A stretch of 64,000 nt of DNA, from the NCBI RefSeq assembly GCF_003201475.1, contig NZ_QJJK01000005.1:124001-188000 (forward strand), in the 5' to 3' direction. The notes beneath the pieces were generated by a model. The model searched no databases, was not told the origin of the DNA, and saw only the letters and a list, made by a program, of their open reading frames with translations. Shown here in pieces: positions 45,716 through 56,714 of this stretch. Position numbers and translations under genes: made by a program. The DNA is from Chelatococcus asaccharovorans (GTDB lineage Bacteria; Pseudomonadota; Alphaproteobacteria; Rhizobiales; Beijerinckiaceae). The stretch's first letter is position 1. Every line of letters begins with the position of its first letter.

Positions 45716-46381
45716 TCAATAGGTATAGCGTCGCTCCGGTGAATAGACCGGCGCGCCGAAGAGCCACAGCGGGCTGCGGCAGAAATCGCAATGGATCGTC
45801 CGGTAGCGGTAACCGTGATCATACAGGATCTGCAGCAGGGTCGATAATCTCATTGCCAGCTTTGGATAGCGGTGTCTCACGGTGATGACGTCCATGTTCC
45901 ACACTCCCCATCGCTCGACGAGGCGCTGGTAATCCTCACAATCCGTGTCGCGCATCCGATCGATCACCGCCGGATGGGGTCTCATGGGAGGCGACGCGTC
46001 CGGCGGCCGGATGGAATAGCGATAGGCAACTTGGAGGGGAAGGTTGCGCAGCATGTCATAGGTTTCGTACCGACCTTGGTACTTACTGAGAAAATAGTCG
46101 GGATAGCGCCCTCCGCTTCGTGTCTCGTAGGGCGCGTAGGCGCCCGTCAGCACGCCGACGATATCCGTACTGATCGGCTCGACGAGCGAAGCGCCTTCCG
46201 GTCCGTAGAACACCAGATCCACATCCAGCCGCACAAAGGAACTACCTTGGAAACGCACACCGTGGCTTGATATCACGCAGGTGTCGACGCCCGGCGTGGG
46301 ACGATCATTGGCGAGCGTCCATGCATAAACATGCCGCCCCAGAGCATTCGCAGTGAGATTACAGCTGCTTTCGACAAACAT
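45716..46381 (-). CDS. Conserved-looking protein of unknown function
   Basis: A 221-residue soluble-looking protein without signal peptide or membrane helix. It is rich in Tyr and Arg, and contains RYPDYFLSKYQGRYETYDML, a ...RDTDCEDYQRLVERWGVWNMD segment and a C-terminal HCDFCRSPLW with one CXXC pair. I do not recognise a family. The ORF is intact with good codon use for this genome. It is monocistronic, in the accessory part of the window between the cyclopropane synthase and an orphan TRAP binding protein. Confidence 0.65.
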   Translation of the reverse strand: MFVESSCNLTANALGRHVYAWTLANDRPTPGVDTCVISSHGVRFQGSSFVRLDVDLVFYGPEGASLVEPISTDIVGVLTGAYAPYETRSGGRYPDYFLSKYQGRYETYDMLRNLPLQVAYRYSIRPPDASPPMRPHPAVIDRMRDTDCEDYQRLVERWGVWNMDVITVRHRYPKLAMRLSTLLQILYDHGYRYRTIHCDFCRSPLWLFGAPVYSPERRYTY

Positions 46382-46647
46382 TGCTCAACAGCACCGCTTG
46401 GATTTACATTTTTATAATATACATAAATGACAAATTGAACAGTTACCGACCGCAGCGTCGTCATACGTGCAAGATTGGTCGCAATGTGCGTAGTCGGGCG
46501 CGGTGCACGGAAGGAGGGCGCGCAACACGCGTCGCGACAAAGATAACGCTCGGGCTCATCTTGTATTTGCCAACGGCCGCGATGACGCACTATTAAGCCG
46601 GCGGGCCGACGGCCCATGCCTCAATAAATCTCCTGGGAGGATGCCGG
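46382..46647. other. AT-rich divergent intergenic region
   Basis: Separates the unknown gene at 45716 from the TRAP binding protein. A TATAATATACATAAATGAC tract lies at 46411-46430. No repeat copy is present and no promoter can be set with confidence. Confidence 0.4.
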
Positions 46648-47751
46648 ATGAAGCGTCGTGATTTCCTGAAGGGTGCCCCCGGCGCTGTCGCGGCCGGTAC
46701 GGTGGCCGCCGCAGGTGTGGCCATGCCCGCCATTGCGCAGTCGTCACCGGCCATCAAGTGGCGTATGACGTCGAGCTTCCCGAAGCCGCTCGACGCCCTG
46801 TTCGGCAACGCGGAAATGTTCGCGAAACTGGTCGGCGAAGCGACCGACGGACAATTCCAGATCCAGTGCTTCGGTCCCGGCGAGATCGTGCCTGCGCTGC
46901 AGGCCTTGGACGCAGCGCAAAACGGCACCGTCGAATGTGCCCACACGCCCATCTATTTCTACACCGGCAAGGAGACCGCGCTCGCCTTCGGCACGGGCGT
47001 GCCCTTCAGCTTCAATTCGCGCCTCCAATATGCCTGGCTGCTCAACGGCGGCGGCAATGCGCTGATGGACGAAGCCCTGGCTAAGTTCAACGTCGTAGGC
47101 TTCCCATGCGGTCAATCCGGAACCCAAATGGGCGGTTGGTTCCGTAAGGAGATCAACACGCCGGAGGACTGGAAAGGCCTGAAGTTCCGCATTGGAGGTT
47201 TGGGCGGCGACGTGCTGGCGCGCCTCGGGGTGGTGCCCCAGCAGATCGCCGGCGGCGATATCTACCCCGCGCTCGAGCGTGGCACCATCGACGCCGCCGA
47301 ATTCGTCAGTCCCTACGACGACGAGAAGCTCGGCTTCGCGAAGGTGGCGAAGTATTATTACGCGCCCGGCTTCTGGGAGGGCGGCGCGATGCTCCACATG
47401 GTTGTCAACCGTGACAAGTGGAACGCGCTGCCCAAGCACTATCAAGCGATCATGCGTCAGGCCGCCGATGCCTCGACCAACTGGATGCTCGCGAAATATG
47501 ACGCCTTCAACGGCCCGGCGCTGAAGCGCCTCATCGGGACCGGGACCGAGTTGCGGTTCTTCCCGAATCCGGTGCTCGATTCCGCCTGGACCGCGGCCCA
47601 CCAGCTTTACGGCGAGATGGCTGCCAAGAACCCCCTGTTCAAGAAGGCGCTGGATTCGATGATCGCCTTCCGCACCGAGAACTATCTCTGGTGGCAGGTC
47701 AACGAATATGCCTTCGACACCCTGATGATCCGCAACCGCACCAAGACGTGA
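46648..47751 (+). CDS. TRAP transporter substrate-binding protein, orphan
   Basis: A 367-residue DctP-family solute receptor with a twin-arginine signal (MKRRDFLKG) and cleavage after PAIAQ. The family features are FGPGEIVPALQALDAAQNGTVE, the Arg-bearing GLKFRIGGLGGDVL (carboxylate-binding Arg near 186) and AAEFVSPYDDEKLGF. It looks most like the receptors for 2-oxo acids and related organic acids. No DctQ or DctM membrane genes are next to it, so it must rely on subunits elsewhere. Confidence 0.92.
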   Translation: MKRRDFLKGAPGAVAAGTVAAAGVAMPAIAQSSPAIKWRMTSSFPKPLDALFGNAEMFAKLVGEATDGQFQIQCFGPGEIVPALQALDAAQNGTVECAHTPIYFYTGKETALAFGTGVPFSFNSRLQYAWLLNGGGNALMDEALAKFNVVGFPCGQSGTQMGGWFRKEINTPEDWKGLKFRIGGLGGDVLARLGVVPQQIAGGDIYPALERGTIDAAEFVSPYDDEKLGFAKVAKYYYAPGFWEGGAMLHMVVNRDKWNALPKHYQAIMRQAADASTNWMLAKYDAFNGPALKRLIGTGTELRFFPNPVLDSAWTAAHQLYGEMAAKNPLFKKALDSMIAFRTENYLWWQVNEYAFDTLMIRNRTKT

Positions 47752-47760
47752 GAACGGGCC

Positions 47761-48003
47761 TCAGAAGTCGCTGGCAATGCCTTTGACTTCCCAATCGTTA
47801 TAGCGCACGGGCTCCGGCCCGTTGCGTCCGTTGATCTCGCGCTGCGACGCCAGTTCCGCAGCGCGGGCATCGATCGCCGCGCGGCGCTCCGCGGCCTCGG
47901 CCAGCGCACGCTGCGCTGCCGGCGTCAAGGGTTTGCGGGGGGCCTCGGGTCCATTTGGGGCGGCATCCGGGCCGGGCGGGGGAAACATATCGGCAGTCGT
48001 CAC
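47761..48003 (-). CDS. DUF1674 protein (SDHAF4-like succinate dehydrogenase assembly factor)
   Basis: An 80-residue protein ending in the DUF1674 signature GPEPVRYNDWEVKGIASDF. The mitochondrial homologue SDHAF4 helps insert flavinylated SdhA into complex II, and the same role is inferred here. The GTG start at 48003 has GGAG eight bases upstream; starting at ATG 47988 would remove five residues. It is divergent from htpX, as in related genomes. Confidence 0.88.
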   Translation of the reverse strand: MTTADMFPPPGPDAAPNGPEAPRKPLTPAAQRALAEAAERRAAIDARAAELASQREINGRNGPEPVRYNDWEVKGIASDF

Positions 48004-48157
48004 GAGAATTACTCCATTCACAGGCGTTCCGCGCACTTGAAGGGCAGGCCTACCCTTCTCCACATATAGGCCACGATCCTATGGACGCCATAGTCAAGCA
48101 GGGATCGGGACCAGCGGCGGGCCTTTAGGGGAACCGGGCGGTCGGTGGAGGACTGGG

Positions 48158-49099
48158 ATGAACTATCTGAAGACCGGAATGCTGCTCGCGGCACTGACAG
48201 CGCTGTTCGGTGTCGTCGGCTATCTCATCGGCGGCGCCGCAGGTCTTCTCATCGCGCTGGCGCTCGCCGCGGGCATGAATCTGTTCAGCTACTGGAATTC
48301 GGACAGGCTGGCGCTCGCCGCCTACAACGCCCAGGAAGTGGACGAGCGCGCCGCGCCCGAATTTGTCGGCATGGTCCGCCAGCTTGCCGAGCGTGCGGGG
48401 CTGCCGATGCCGCGTGTCTATATCATCGACAATCCCCAGCCCAACGCCTTCGCGACCGGCCGCAATCCGGAGAATGCCGCCGTGGCGGCCACAACCGGCC
48501 TCATACGCCTTCTGAGCCGTGAGGAACTGGCCGGCGTCATTGCCCACGAGCTCGCGCATATCAAGAATCACGATACCTTGACGATGACCATCTCGGCGAC
48601 GATCGCCGGCGCCATCTCGTCAATCGCCCAGTTCGGGCTTTTCTTCGGCGGCGGCAACCGCAACAACAACGGGCTTGGGACCATCGGCACCATCCTGCTC
48701 GTCGTGCTGGCGCCCATCGCCGCCATGATCATCCAGATGGCCGTCAGCCGCTCGCGGGAATATGAGGCCGATCGGATGGGGGCGGAATTCTGCGGCAACC
48801 CTCTATGGCTATCGACCGCCCTCGCCAAGATTTCACAAGGCGTTGTCCATATCCCGAATGAGGATGCCGAAAGGCACCCGGCGACCGCACCGCTCTTCAT
48901 CATCAATCCCTTGTCGGGACGGGCGATGGACAACCTGTTCTCGACCCACCCGGCCACGGAGAACCGCATAGCGGCGCTCGAGCAGATTGCGCGCGCCATG
49001 GGGATATCGCCGCAGCGCTCATCCTCCTTCCTCGGGGGCGCCGGGCGTGCCGCCGGCCCTTGGGGCAACGCGGCGCGTCCGCGCGGTCCCTGGGGTTGA
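48158..49099 (+). CDS. htpX: Zinc metalloprotease HtpX
   Basis: Integral-membrane M48 protease that degrades misfolded membrane proteins. The 313-residue protein has two N-terminal helices (about 5-45), the family tract [18 protein letters not shown], the zinc motif HELAH (H130, E131, H134), two further helices and the third-ligand region [13 protein letters not shown]. The end [13 protein letters not shown] is a typical rhizobial Gly/Pro tail. GAGGACTGGG precedes the ATG. Confidence 0.96.
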   Translation: MNYLKTGMLLAALTALFGVVGYLIGGAAGLLIALALAAGMNLFSYWNSDRLALAAYNAQEVDERAAPEFVGMVRQLAERAGLPMPRVYIIDNPQPNAFATGRNPENAAVAATTGLIRLLSREELAGVIAHELAHIKNHDTLTMTISATIAGAISSIAQFGLFFGGGNRNNNGLGTIGTILLVVLAPIAAMIIQMAVSRSREYEADRMGAEFCGNPLWLSTALAKISQGVVHIPNEDAERHPATAPLFIINPLSGRAMDNLFSTHPATENRIAALEQIARAMGISPQRSSSFLGGAGRAAGPWGNAARPRGPWG

Positions 49100-49312
49100 T
49101 CCCGGGGCCGGCAAACCACGTCCCGCGATTAAAGGTCGACAAACGCCGCCGCTTCGCGGAAAAGGCGTGCGGATGGCATGATTTGGTGCGCTTCCGGCAT
49201 CTCCCGCCTGCAGGTATCGCACCGCCCCCTGCCGCCCAAGGTCCTCCTCAGCGTTCAATCGTCTCCTCAGAGTTCAATCCATGACAGATCCTGCCACCGG
49301 GGATCGGCCCAG

Positions 49313-50731
49313 TTGAAACCCTCTGTTCCCGCGCACCGCGGCCGCTCACGGCGGGATGATCCACCCGGCCTCGCCGCGCGCCGCATGGCGGCGGTCGCGC
49401 TCACGCGTATCCTCGGGCATAGCGAGGGCCTGGACGATCTCTTCGAGAGTGGCGCCGGCCGCCGTGGCACGGCGCGCGACAAAAAACCGGCCGGCAGCGG
49501 ACCGGCCGGCACGGAGCTCGATCCGCGCGACAGGGCGCTGGCCCGCGCCATCACAACAGCGGCCCTGCGCCGTCTCGGCACCTTGCGCCAGGCGATCGGT
49601 GAGCGCCTGCAGAAGGGCCTGCCGCGCAACTCCGGCGCATTGGAAGCCATCCTGCTCGTCGGGGCGGCTCAACTTCTCCTTCTCGACGTGCCAGACCATG
49701 CGGCGGTCACAACCGCTGTCGACCTTGCTCGCCGCGACAGCCGCGCCTTCCCCTATGCCAAGCTGGTCAATGCCGTGCTGCGCCGCATCGCGGCCGACCG
49801 TGACGCCATCCTGGCAACGTCAGATCCCTTCGACATCGACACCCCGCCCTGGCTGCGCGCCCGCTGGAGCGACGCCTATGGCGAGGCGACAGCACGGCAG
49901 ATCGCCAGCGCCCACGGACGCGAGCCCTCGGTCGACATCACCGTCAAGGCCGACGCGCCTTCCTGGGCGGAACAGCTCGGCGGCATCCTCCTGCCGACGG
50001 GGTCGATCCGCCTGACGGCGCGGACGCCCGTCGTCGACCTCCCCGGCTACGGCGAAGGCGCCTGGTGGGTGCAAGACGCAGCGGCGGCGCTTCCGGCGAA
50101 GCTCCTGAAGGTCAAACCTGGTGAGACGGTCCTCGATCTCTGCGCGGCGCCCGGCGGCAAGACGGCCCAGCTTGCGGCGGCCGGCGCCAAAGTGACCGCC
50201 GTGGACAGGGCCGAAGCCAGGCTCGACCGCCTCAAGGCCAATATGCATCGGCTCAAGCTCGCCGTGACGTGCCTCCGGGCCGACGTCGGCAGCCTTGACC
50301 ACGCACCCGCCGATGCGGTGCTGCTGGATGCCCCGTGCAGCGCGACCGGCACCATCCGCCGCCATCCCGATGTCGCCTGGACGAAGCGCCCGGACGATAT
50401 CCCGGCCCTCGCCGCCATCCAGTTCCAACTCCTCGACCATGCCGCTGGCCTTGTGAAGCGCGGTGGCGTTCTGGTCTATTGCACCTGCTCGCTCGAGCCC
50501 GAGGAAGGCGAATTGCAGATCAGCGCATTCCTTGCCCGGCACCCGGACTTCCATCGTGAGGCGATCACGGCAGCCGAACTCGGGGGTCTTGGCGATCTCG
50601 TGACCCGCGACGGTGATCTCCGCAGCCTGCCGAGCGCAAGCATTCCCCTGGCCGATGGAACCATCCTCGACGGTCTCGATGGTTTTTATGCCGCCCGCTT
50701 GCGGCGCGCCACCCCGGCGGAGATCAACTGA
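49313..50731 (+). CDS. rsmB: 16S rRNA (cytosine-C5) methyltransferase RsmB
   Basis: NusB-like RNA-binding domain (about 15-150) followed by a SAM methyltransferase domain. Motif I is DLCAAPGGKTAQL, motif IV is DAPCSATGTIRRHPDV (C342) and the catalytic motif VI is YCTCSLEPEEGE (C392). Length 472 residues from a TTG start at 49313, chosen because GLAARRMAAVALTRIL is then near the N-terminus as in other rhizobial RsmB. The order htpX, rsmB, heparinase, purH is conserved in Hyphomicrobiales. Confidence 0.94.
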   Translation: MKPSVPAHRGRSRRDDPPGLAARRMAAVALTRILGHSEGLDDLFESGAGRRGTARDKKPAGSGPAGTELDPRDRALARAITTAALRRLGTLRQAIGERLQKGLPRNSGALEAILLVGAAQLLLLDVPDHAAVTTAVDLARRDSRAFPYAKLVNAVLRRIAADRDAILATSDPFDIDTPPWLRARWSDAYGEATARQIASAHGREPSVDITVKADAPSWAEQLGGILLPTGSIRLTARTPVVDLPGYGEGAWWVQDAAAALPAKLLKVKPGETVLDLCAAPGGKTAQLAAAGAKVTAVDRAEARLDRLKANMHRLKLAVTCLRADVGSLDHAPADAVLLDAPCSATGTIRRHPDVAWTKRPDDIPALAAIQFQLLDHAAGLVKRGGVLVYCTCSLEPEEGELQISAFLARHPDFHREAITAAELGGLGDLVTRDGDLRSLPSASIPLADGTILDGLDGFYAARLRRATPAEIN

Positions 50732-50830
50732 AACGTTAACTTCTGCCCGCTATCTTCGCCGTTTGGTAACGATGCTGGCGCATTGAGCGGTCATACGCAT
50801 CGGCCGGTCGGACGATACGGGACGGGATGA

Positions 50831-52615
50831 GTGGACGCGGTCGCCGTGAGGAGAGCTGGAGTACAGAGGACCAAAGCGGTCGTGGCTCAAGGAACCGACC
50901 GTTGGCGTCTCTATGGCCTCGCCCTTGGCGAAGCCTGGCGGCGGCTGCGCTATTGCGCGGCCAGCACCTGGCGCAGCGTGTTCTCCCTGCACCGGTTTGT
51001 TCCCGACCGCATTCTCATTGTGCCACAGGACCTGCGCACCGCTGATCCGACGGTGGCCGGCGATATCTACTCCGGCTACTACGCCCTTGCCGGCCGGGTC
51101 GTTAACACGCGCGGATCCTCCCCCTTCAACGAGACCCCGCCGAGCCGCGCCTGGGCCGAGGCGCTCTACGGATTCGGCTGGCTCCGCCATCTCCGGGCCG
51201 CGGATTCGGCGCTGTCCCGGGCCAACGCGCGCGCCCTGGTCGATGATTTCTTCAATCACGCTTCGTCCCGGCGCGGCATCGCAATCCGGCCGCGCGTGGC
51301 CGCGCGTCGGTTGATTTCGCTGCTCGATCACTCGCCTCTTGTGCTGGATGGCGCCGACCGCAATTTCTATCGGCGCTTCACGCGGACCCTGGGGCGCACG
51401 GCAGGGCAGCTCCAACTCTCCGTCGCCGGTGGGCTGCGCGGCAACGACAGGCTCATCGCGGCCATCGCGCTCGCCTATGTCGGGCTCTGTCTGAACGCTC
51501 CGGGCCGCGTGTTGCGTCAGGCCAATCGCCTCCTGACCGACGAACTGAACCGTCAGGTCCTGCCGGACGGCGGCCATATCAGCCGCAATCCCCGCCTCGT
51601 GGTGGAACTGCTGACCGATCTCTTGCCGCTGAGCCAGACCTATGCCGCGCGCGGCGCCGAGCCGCCGCCCGGTCTCATCGGCGCTATCGACCGGATGATG
51701 CCGGTGCTGCGCATGTTCCGGCATGGGGAAGGGTCGCTCGGCCTGTTCAACGGCATGGGCCTCACCCAGCCAGACCTTGTCGCGACCTTGCTCGCCTATG
51801 ACGACGTACGCGCCAAGGCGATGGAACATGCGCCCCACTCGGGTTACGAGCGCCTCGAGGCCGGCGAAACGATCGTGCTGATGGACGTCGGCGGCCCGCC
51901 TCCCGCCGAATTCTCGCACGAGGCTCACGCCGGCTGCCTGTCTTTCGAGATGTCCGTCAACGCGTTTCGCCTCGTCGTCAATTGTGGGGCGCCGCGCCCC
52001 GGCACAGGCCAGTCGACAGTCGCCGCGCGGTCCACCGCCGCCCATTCGACCGTCACCATCGGCGACGTCTCCTCATGCCATTTCGCAGGCACGACCAGCG
52101 CCGGCACGATCGGCCGATGGCTCGGCCGCTTCATCGGCACTCCAGTGCTGTCGGGCCCCCGTCACGTCGCGGCGACGCGCGAGACCATGCCGGACGGGCT
52201 CAGCCTCAAGGCCTCCCACGATGGCTATCTCGCCCGCTTCGGCCTCATCCACGAGCGCCGGCTCGATCTGGGCAGCCACGGCGACAGGCTCGAAGGCGAG
52301 GACAGCTTCATTTCGGAAGAGCGCCCGACGCCCCCAGGGACTGAGGCGACGCTGCGCTTCCATCTGCATCCTTCGGTGCGCGCATCGCGCATTGCCGACG
52401 GCCCCGGGATTTTCCTGGTCTTGCCGAACCAGGATTGCTGGAGCTTCGAGGTGGACGCCGGCGAGCTCAGTCTCGAAGAAAGCGTCTTTTTCGCCGCGTC
52501 CGACGGCATCAGGCGGACGGCACAAATTGTCGTGACCATAGACGTCAGCTCGACGCGGAGCGTACGCTGGCGCTTTCTCCACCTCGGCCACAGGTCCACG
52601 GCGGGTGACAGCTGA
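50831..52615 (+). CDS. Heparinase II/III family protein
   Basis: A 594-residue protein with an N-terminal alpha-toroid (about 50-320, including FNHASSRRGIAIRPRVAARRL and DGGHISRNPRLVVELLTDLLPL) and a C-terminal beta-sandwich of the heparinase II/III type (about 340-590, with GPRHVAATRE and the RFHLHPSVRAS tract). Family enzymes are polysaccharide lyases, but the form beside purH in rhizobia lacks a proven substrate. No signal peptide is visible from the GTG start at 50831, so export is uncertain. It starts 99 bp after rsmB. Confidence 0.9.
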   Translation: MDAVAVRRAGVQRTKAVVAQGTDRWRLYGLALGEAWRRLRYCAASTWRSVFSLHRFVPDRILIVPQDLRTADPTVAGDIYSGYYALAGRVVNTRGSSPFNETPPSRAWAEALYGFGWLRHLRAADSALSRANARALVDDFFNHASSRRGIAIRPRVAARRLISLLDHSPLVLDGADRNFYRRFTRTLGRTAGQLQLSVAGGLRGNDRLIAAIALAYVGLCLNAPGRVLRQANRLLTDELNRQVLPDGGHISRNPRLVVELLTDLLPLSQTYAARGAEPPPGLIGAIDRMMPVLRMFRHGEGSLGLFNGMGLTQPDLVATLLAYDDVRAKAMEHAPHSGYERLEAGETIVLMDVGGPPPAEFSHEAHAGCLSFEMSVNAFRLVVNCGAPRPGTGQSTVAARSTAAHSTVTIGDVSSCHFAGTTSAGTIGRWLGRFIGTPVLSGPRHVAATRETMPDGLSLKASHDGYLARFGLIHERRLDLGSHGDRLEGEDSFISEERPTPPGTEATLRFHLHPSVRASRIADGPGIFLVLPNQDCWSFEVDAGELSLEESVFFAASDGIRRTAQIVVTIDVSSTRSVRWRFLHLGHRSTAGDS

Positions 52616-52642
52616 AGCCCGTTGGCCTTCGCCAGGGAGCCA

Positions 52643-52712
52643 TTTCCAAGGGATAGTTTCCAAGGGATAGTTTCCAAGGGACCGCTTCCAAGGGACGATT
52701 TCCAAGGGACAG
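52643..52712. repeat. 14-bp unit repeated five times upstream of purH
   Basis: TTTCCAAGGGATAG recurs five times with an exact period of 14 bp (starts 52643, 52657, 52671, 52685, 52699); the last three end in ACCG, ACGA and ACAG. The array is in the 221-bp gap between the heparinase gene and purH. Confidence 0.9.
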
Positions 52713-52836
52713 CATCCCACGGGTCAGATGCGGCACCCGCGTCGATGCAGCCGCTTTTGCCGAACATCGCTTTCGTGCTAATCCGCGACGCATCCACGCA
52801 TAAGGTGGACCGCAGCGACATTTTCGACGGAAGCCG

Positions 52837-54429
<1,593 letters not shown>

Positions 54430-54442
54430 GCCGGGCTTGCAC

Positions 54443-54467
54443 CGATGCCGGTCGCAGGCCGGCATCG
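54443..54467 (+). terminator. Hairpin between purH and the carbonic anhydrase gene
   Basis: Perfect 9-bp stem CGATGCCGG / CCGGCATCG with a seven-base loop, 14 bp after the purH stop and 25 bp before the next start. It lacks a T-run, so it may only modulate read-through. Confidence 0.45.
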
Positions 54468-54492
54468 CGGTTTGCGTAACAGGGAGACGAGA

Positions 54493-55158
54493 ATGTTTCC
54501 GGAACGACTGACGGCTGGCTATCGGGCTTTCCTCGATGGCCGTTTTCCCGGCGAGCGGAGCCGCTACAAGCAACTGGCGGAAAAGGGTCAGAAACCGGAG
54601 GTCATGGTCATCGGCTGTTGCGATTCACGCGTCTCGCCGGAAGTGATCTTCGACGCAAGCCCGGGCGAACTCTTCGTCGCCCGCAACGTCGCCAATCTGG
54701 TGCCGCCCTACGAGACGGACGGCGACTTCCACGGCACCAGCGCCGCGCTCGAATTCGCCGTGCAGGCGTTGAAAGTCAAGCATATCGTCGTGCTCGGCCA
54801 TGCGAGCTGCGGCGGCATCCGTGCCTTCGCCGACGATGCCGAACCCCTGTCACCGGGCAACTTCATCGGCAAATGGATGGCCTTGATCGAGCCCGCCGCC
54901 GTCAAGCTCGGCCATCCCGCCGGCGACCGCAGCACTTACCTGACGAAGCTCGAACACGCCGCCATCGAGATGAGCCTCGCCAATCTCATGACCTTCCCGT
55001 GCATCGAAATCCTGGTGAACCAGGGCCGCCTGCAGTTGCACGGCGCCTATTTCGGGGTGGCGAGCGGCCAGTTGCTCGTACGGGACCCGGCAACCGGCGT
55101 CTTCGAGGCCGCCATACCCGGCCATCCGGGCCGGGCTTCGCTGTTCGACTGCCGTTAG
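54493..55158 (+). CDS. Beta-class carbonic anhydrase
   Basis: Zinc enzyme that interconverts CO2 and bicarbonate, 221 residues. Zinc ligands are C42 (GCCDSR, with the Asp44/Arg46 dyad), H103 and C106 (LGHASCGG). The VARNVANLVPPYE and VNQGRLQLHGAYF tracts match the plant/bacterial beta class. AGGGAG lies upstream of ATG 54493. It follows purH closely; carboxylation reactions in purine synthesis use its product. Confidence 0.95.
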   Translation: MFPERLTAGYRAFLDGRFPGERSRYKQLAEKGQKPEVMVIGCCDSRVSPEVIFDASPGELFVARNVANLVPPYETDGDFHGTSAALEFAVQALKVKHIVVLGHASCGGIRAFADDAEPLSPGNFIGKWMALIEPAAVKLGHPAGDRSTYLTKLEHAAIEMSLANLMTFPCIEILVNQGRLQLHGAYFGVASGQLLVRDPATGVFEAAIPGHPGRASLFDCR

Positions 55159-55195
55159 ACCTGTCCCGCCCGCCCGGAGAGGGACTCCAAAAAAC

Positions 55196-55223
55196 AAAAG
55201 CGCGGCCATCACGCCGCGCTTTT
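55196..55223. terminator. Bidirectional rho-independent terminator
   Basis: Perfect 11-bp stem AAAAGCGCGGC (55196-55206) / GCCGCGCTTTT (55213-55223) with loop CATCAC. It has T-runs in both directions and separates the convergent carbonic anhydrase and asd genes. Confidence 0.85.
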
Positions 55224-55248
55224 CTCATGACAGCCCGGTGGCGGAATT

Positions 55249-56283
55249 TTACGCCGCCTTGGCCTTGGGCTTGATCAGCTTGCGGTTCACGAGCGCCTCG
55301 GCAATCTGCACCGCGTTGAGTGCTGCGCCCTTGCGCAGGTTGTCCGCCACAACCCACATGGCAAGGCCGTTCTCCACCGTGCCATCCTCGCGAATGCGCG
55401 AGATATAGGTCGCGTCCTCGCCGGCCGCCTCATGCGGGGTGATGTAGCCGCCGTCCTCGTGCTTGTCGATGACGACGCAGCCCGGCGCCGAACGCAGGAT
55501 CTCGCGCGCCTCATCGGCGGTGATCGGCTTTTCGAACTCGATATTGACCGCTTCCGAATGGGAGATGAACACCGGAACCCGCACGGCGGTAGCCGTGAGC
55601 TTGATCTTCGGATCGAGGATCTTCTTGGTCTCCGCGACCATCTTCCACTCTTCCTTCGTGTACCCGTCCTCCATGAACACGTCGATGTGGGGGATCAGGT
55701 TGAAGGCGATGCGCTTGGTGAACTTGGTGGTCTTGAGCTCGCCGGCGGTGAAGATGGAACGGGTCTGGTTGAACAGTTCATCCATCCCGTCCTTGCCGGC
55801 GCCCGACACGGATTGGTAGGTCGCCACCACAACGCGCTTGATCACCGCGTGGTCGTGAAGGGGCTTAAGCGCCACCACGAGCTGCGCCGTCGAGCAGTTG
55901 GGATTGGCGATGATGTTCTTCTTGGTGAAGCCGGCGACCGCATCGGCATTCACCTCGGGCACCACCAGTGGCACGTCCGGATCCATGCGCCAGGTCGAGG
56001 AATTGTCGATGACGACAGCGGCCTTTGCGCCGATCTTGGGCGACCATTCCTTCGACACGGCACCGCCGGCCGACATCAGGCAGATGTCGACATCGGAGAA
56101 ATCGTAGGTCTCGAGATCCTTGACCTTCAGCGTCCTGTCGCCGAAGGAGACCTCCTGACCGATGCTGCGACGGGAAGCGAGAGCGACAACCTCGTCGGCG
56201 GGAAAGGCCCGATCGGCGAGGATCTCCAACATCTCACGGCCCACATTGCCCGTGGCGCCGACCACGGCGACCTTGAACCCCAT
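55249..56283 (-). CDS. asd: Aspartate-semialdehyde dehydrogenase
   Basis: Second step of the lysine/threonine/methionine/diaminopimelate pathway. The 344-residue protein starts MGFKVAVVGATGNVGREM (NADP-binding) and has the active-site Cys130 in NPNCSTAQL and the catalytic His in FISHSEAVN. Three ATGs run in tandem (56289, 56286, 56283); the last has the best spacing from AGGAG. Confidence 0.96.
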   Translation of the reverse strand: MGFKVAVVGATGNVGREMLEILADRAFPADEVVALASRRSIGQEVSFGDRTLKVKDLETYDFSDVDICLMSAGGAVSKEWSPKIGAKAAVVIDNSSTWRMDPDVPLVVPEVNADAVAGFTKKNIIANPNCSTAQLVVALKPLHDHAVIKRVVVATYQSVSGAGKDGMDELFNQTRSIFTAGELKTTKFTKRIAFNLIPHIDVFMEDGYTKEEWKMVAETKKILDPKIKLTATAVRVPVFISHSEAVNIEFEKPITADEAREILRSAPGCVVIDKHEDGGYITPHEAAGEDATYISRIREDGTVENGLAMWVVADNLRKGAALNAVQIAEALVNRKLIKPKAKAA

Positions 56284-56714
56284 CATCATCTCCTGTTGCG
56301 CTTCTCTCCCCGTCACCTATCGGCGCCCTGGGGCACCGCCCTCTCGCCCCGCGGGAGAGAGAACGGGGAACGAGCGGAGGCTCAGCCGGTCGCTTTGGCG
56401 ACCGTCGTGACGGTTTTCCGTTTCGTCGTGGTGTGAAGCGCCACCATGGCGTGTTCCGTCGCAATCCAGCTCAAGTCCGGTGAGTGAGCAACATCAGACG
56501 GAGGCTTCTGTCAAGGGGGCAGATGCGAAAGGGCCAGGCGTGCGGCACGGAATCGCAAGTCGATTGCATAACATGCCACTGGCGTCCGAACGGGGTGAAG
56601 CGCTCAATCCATATCTGATTATCCGCAATCATTTGTTCACCCTCCGCGACAAAAAGCGGGCACCAATAGGGGGTGAACAACGTTGAGGGTCCAAAGTCGT
56701 CGCGTCGATATGGC
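56284..56714. other. Divergent intergenic region between asd and an unknown gene
   Basis: About 430 bp with no gene. It holds a palindrome CTCTCGCCC-CGC-GGGAGAGAG type element at 56341-56361 (one mismatch), which looks like another intergenic repeat class, and presumably the asd promoter on the minus strand. Confidence 0.5.

Noticed and set aside
48030-48070. A CTTGAA ... CACATAT pair upstream of htpX that could be a heat-shock (RpoH) promoter
   Set aside because: The spacing is about 21 bases, longer than the 17-18 expected.
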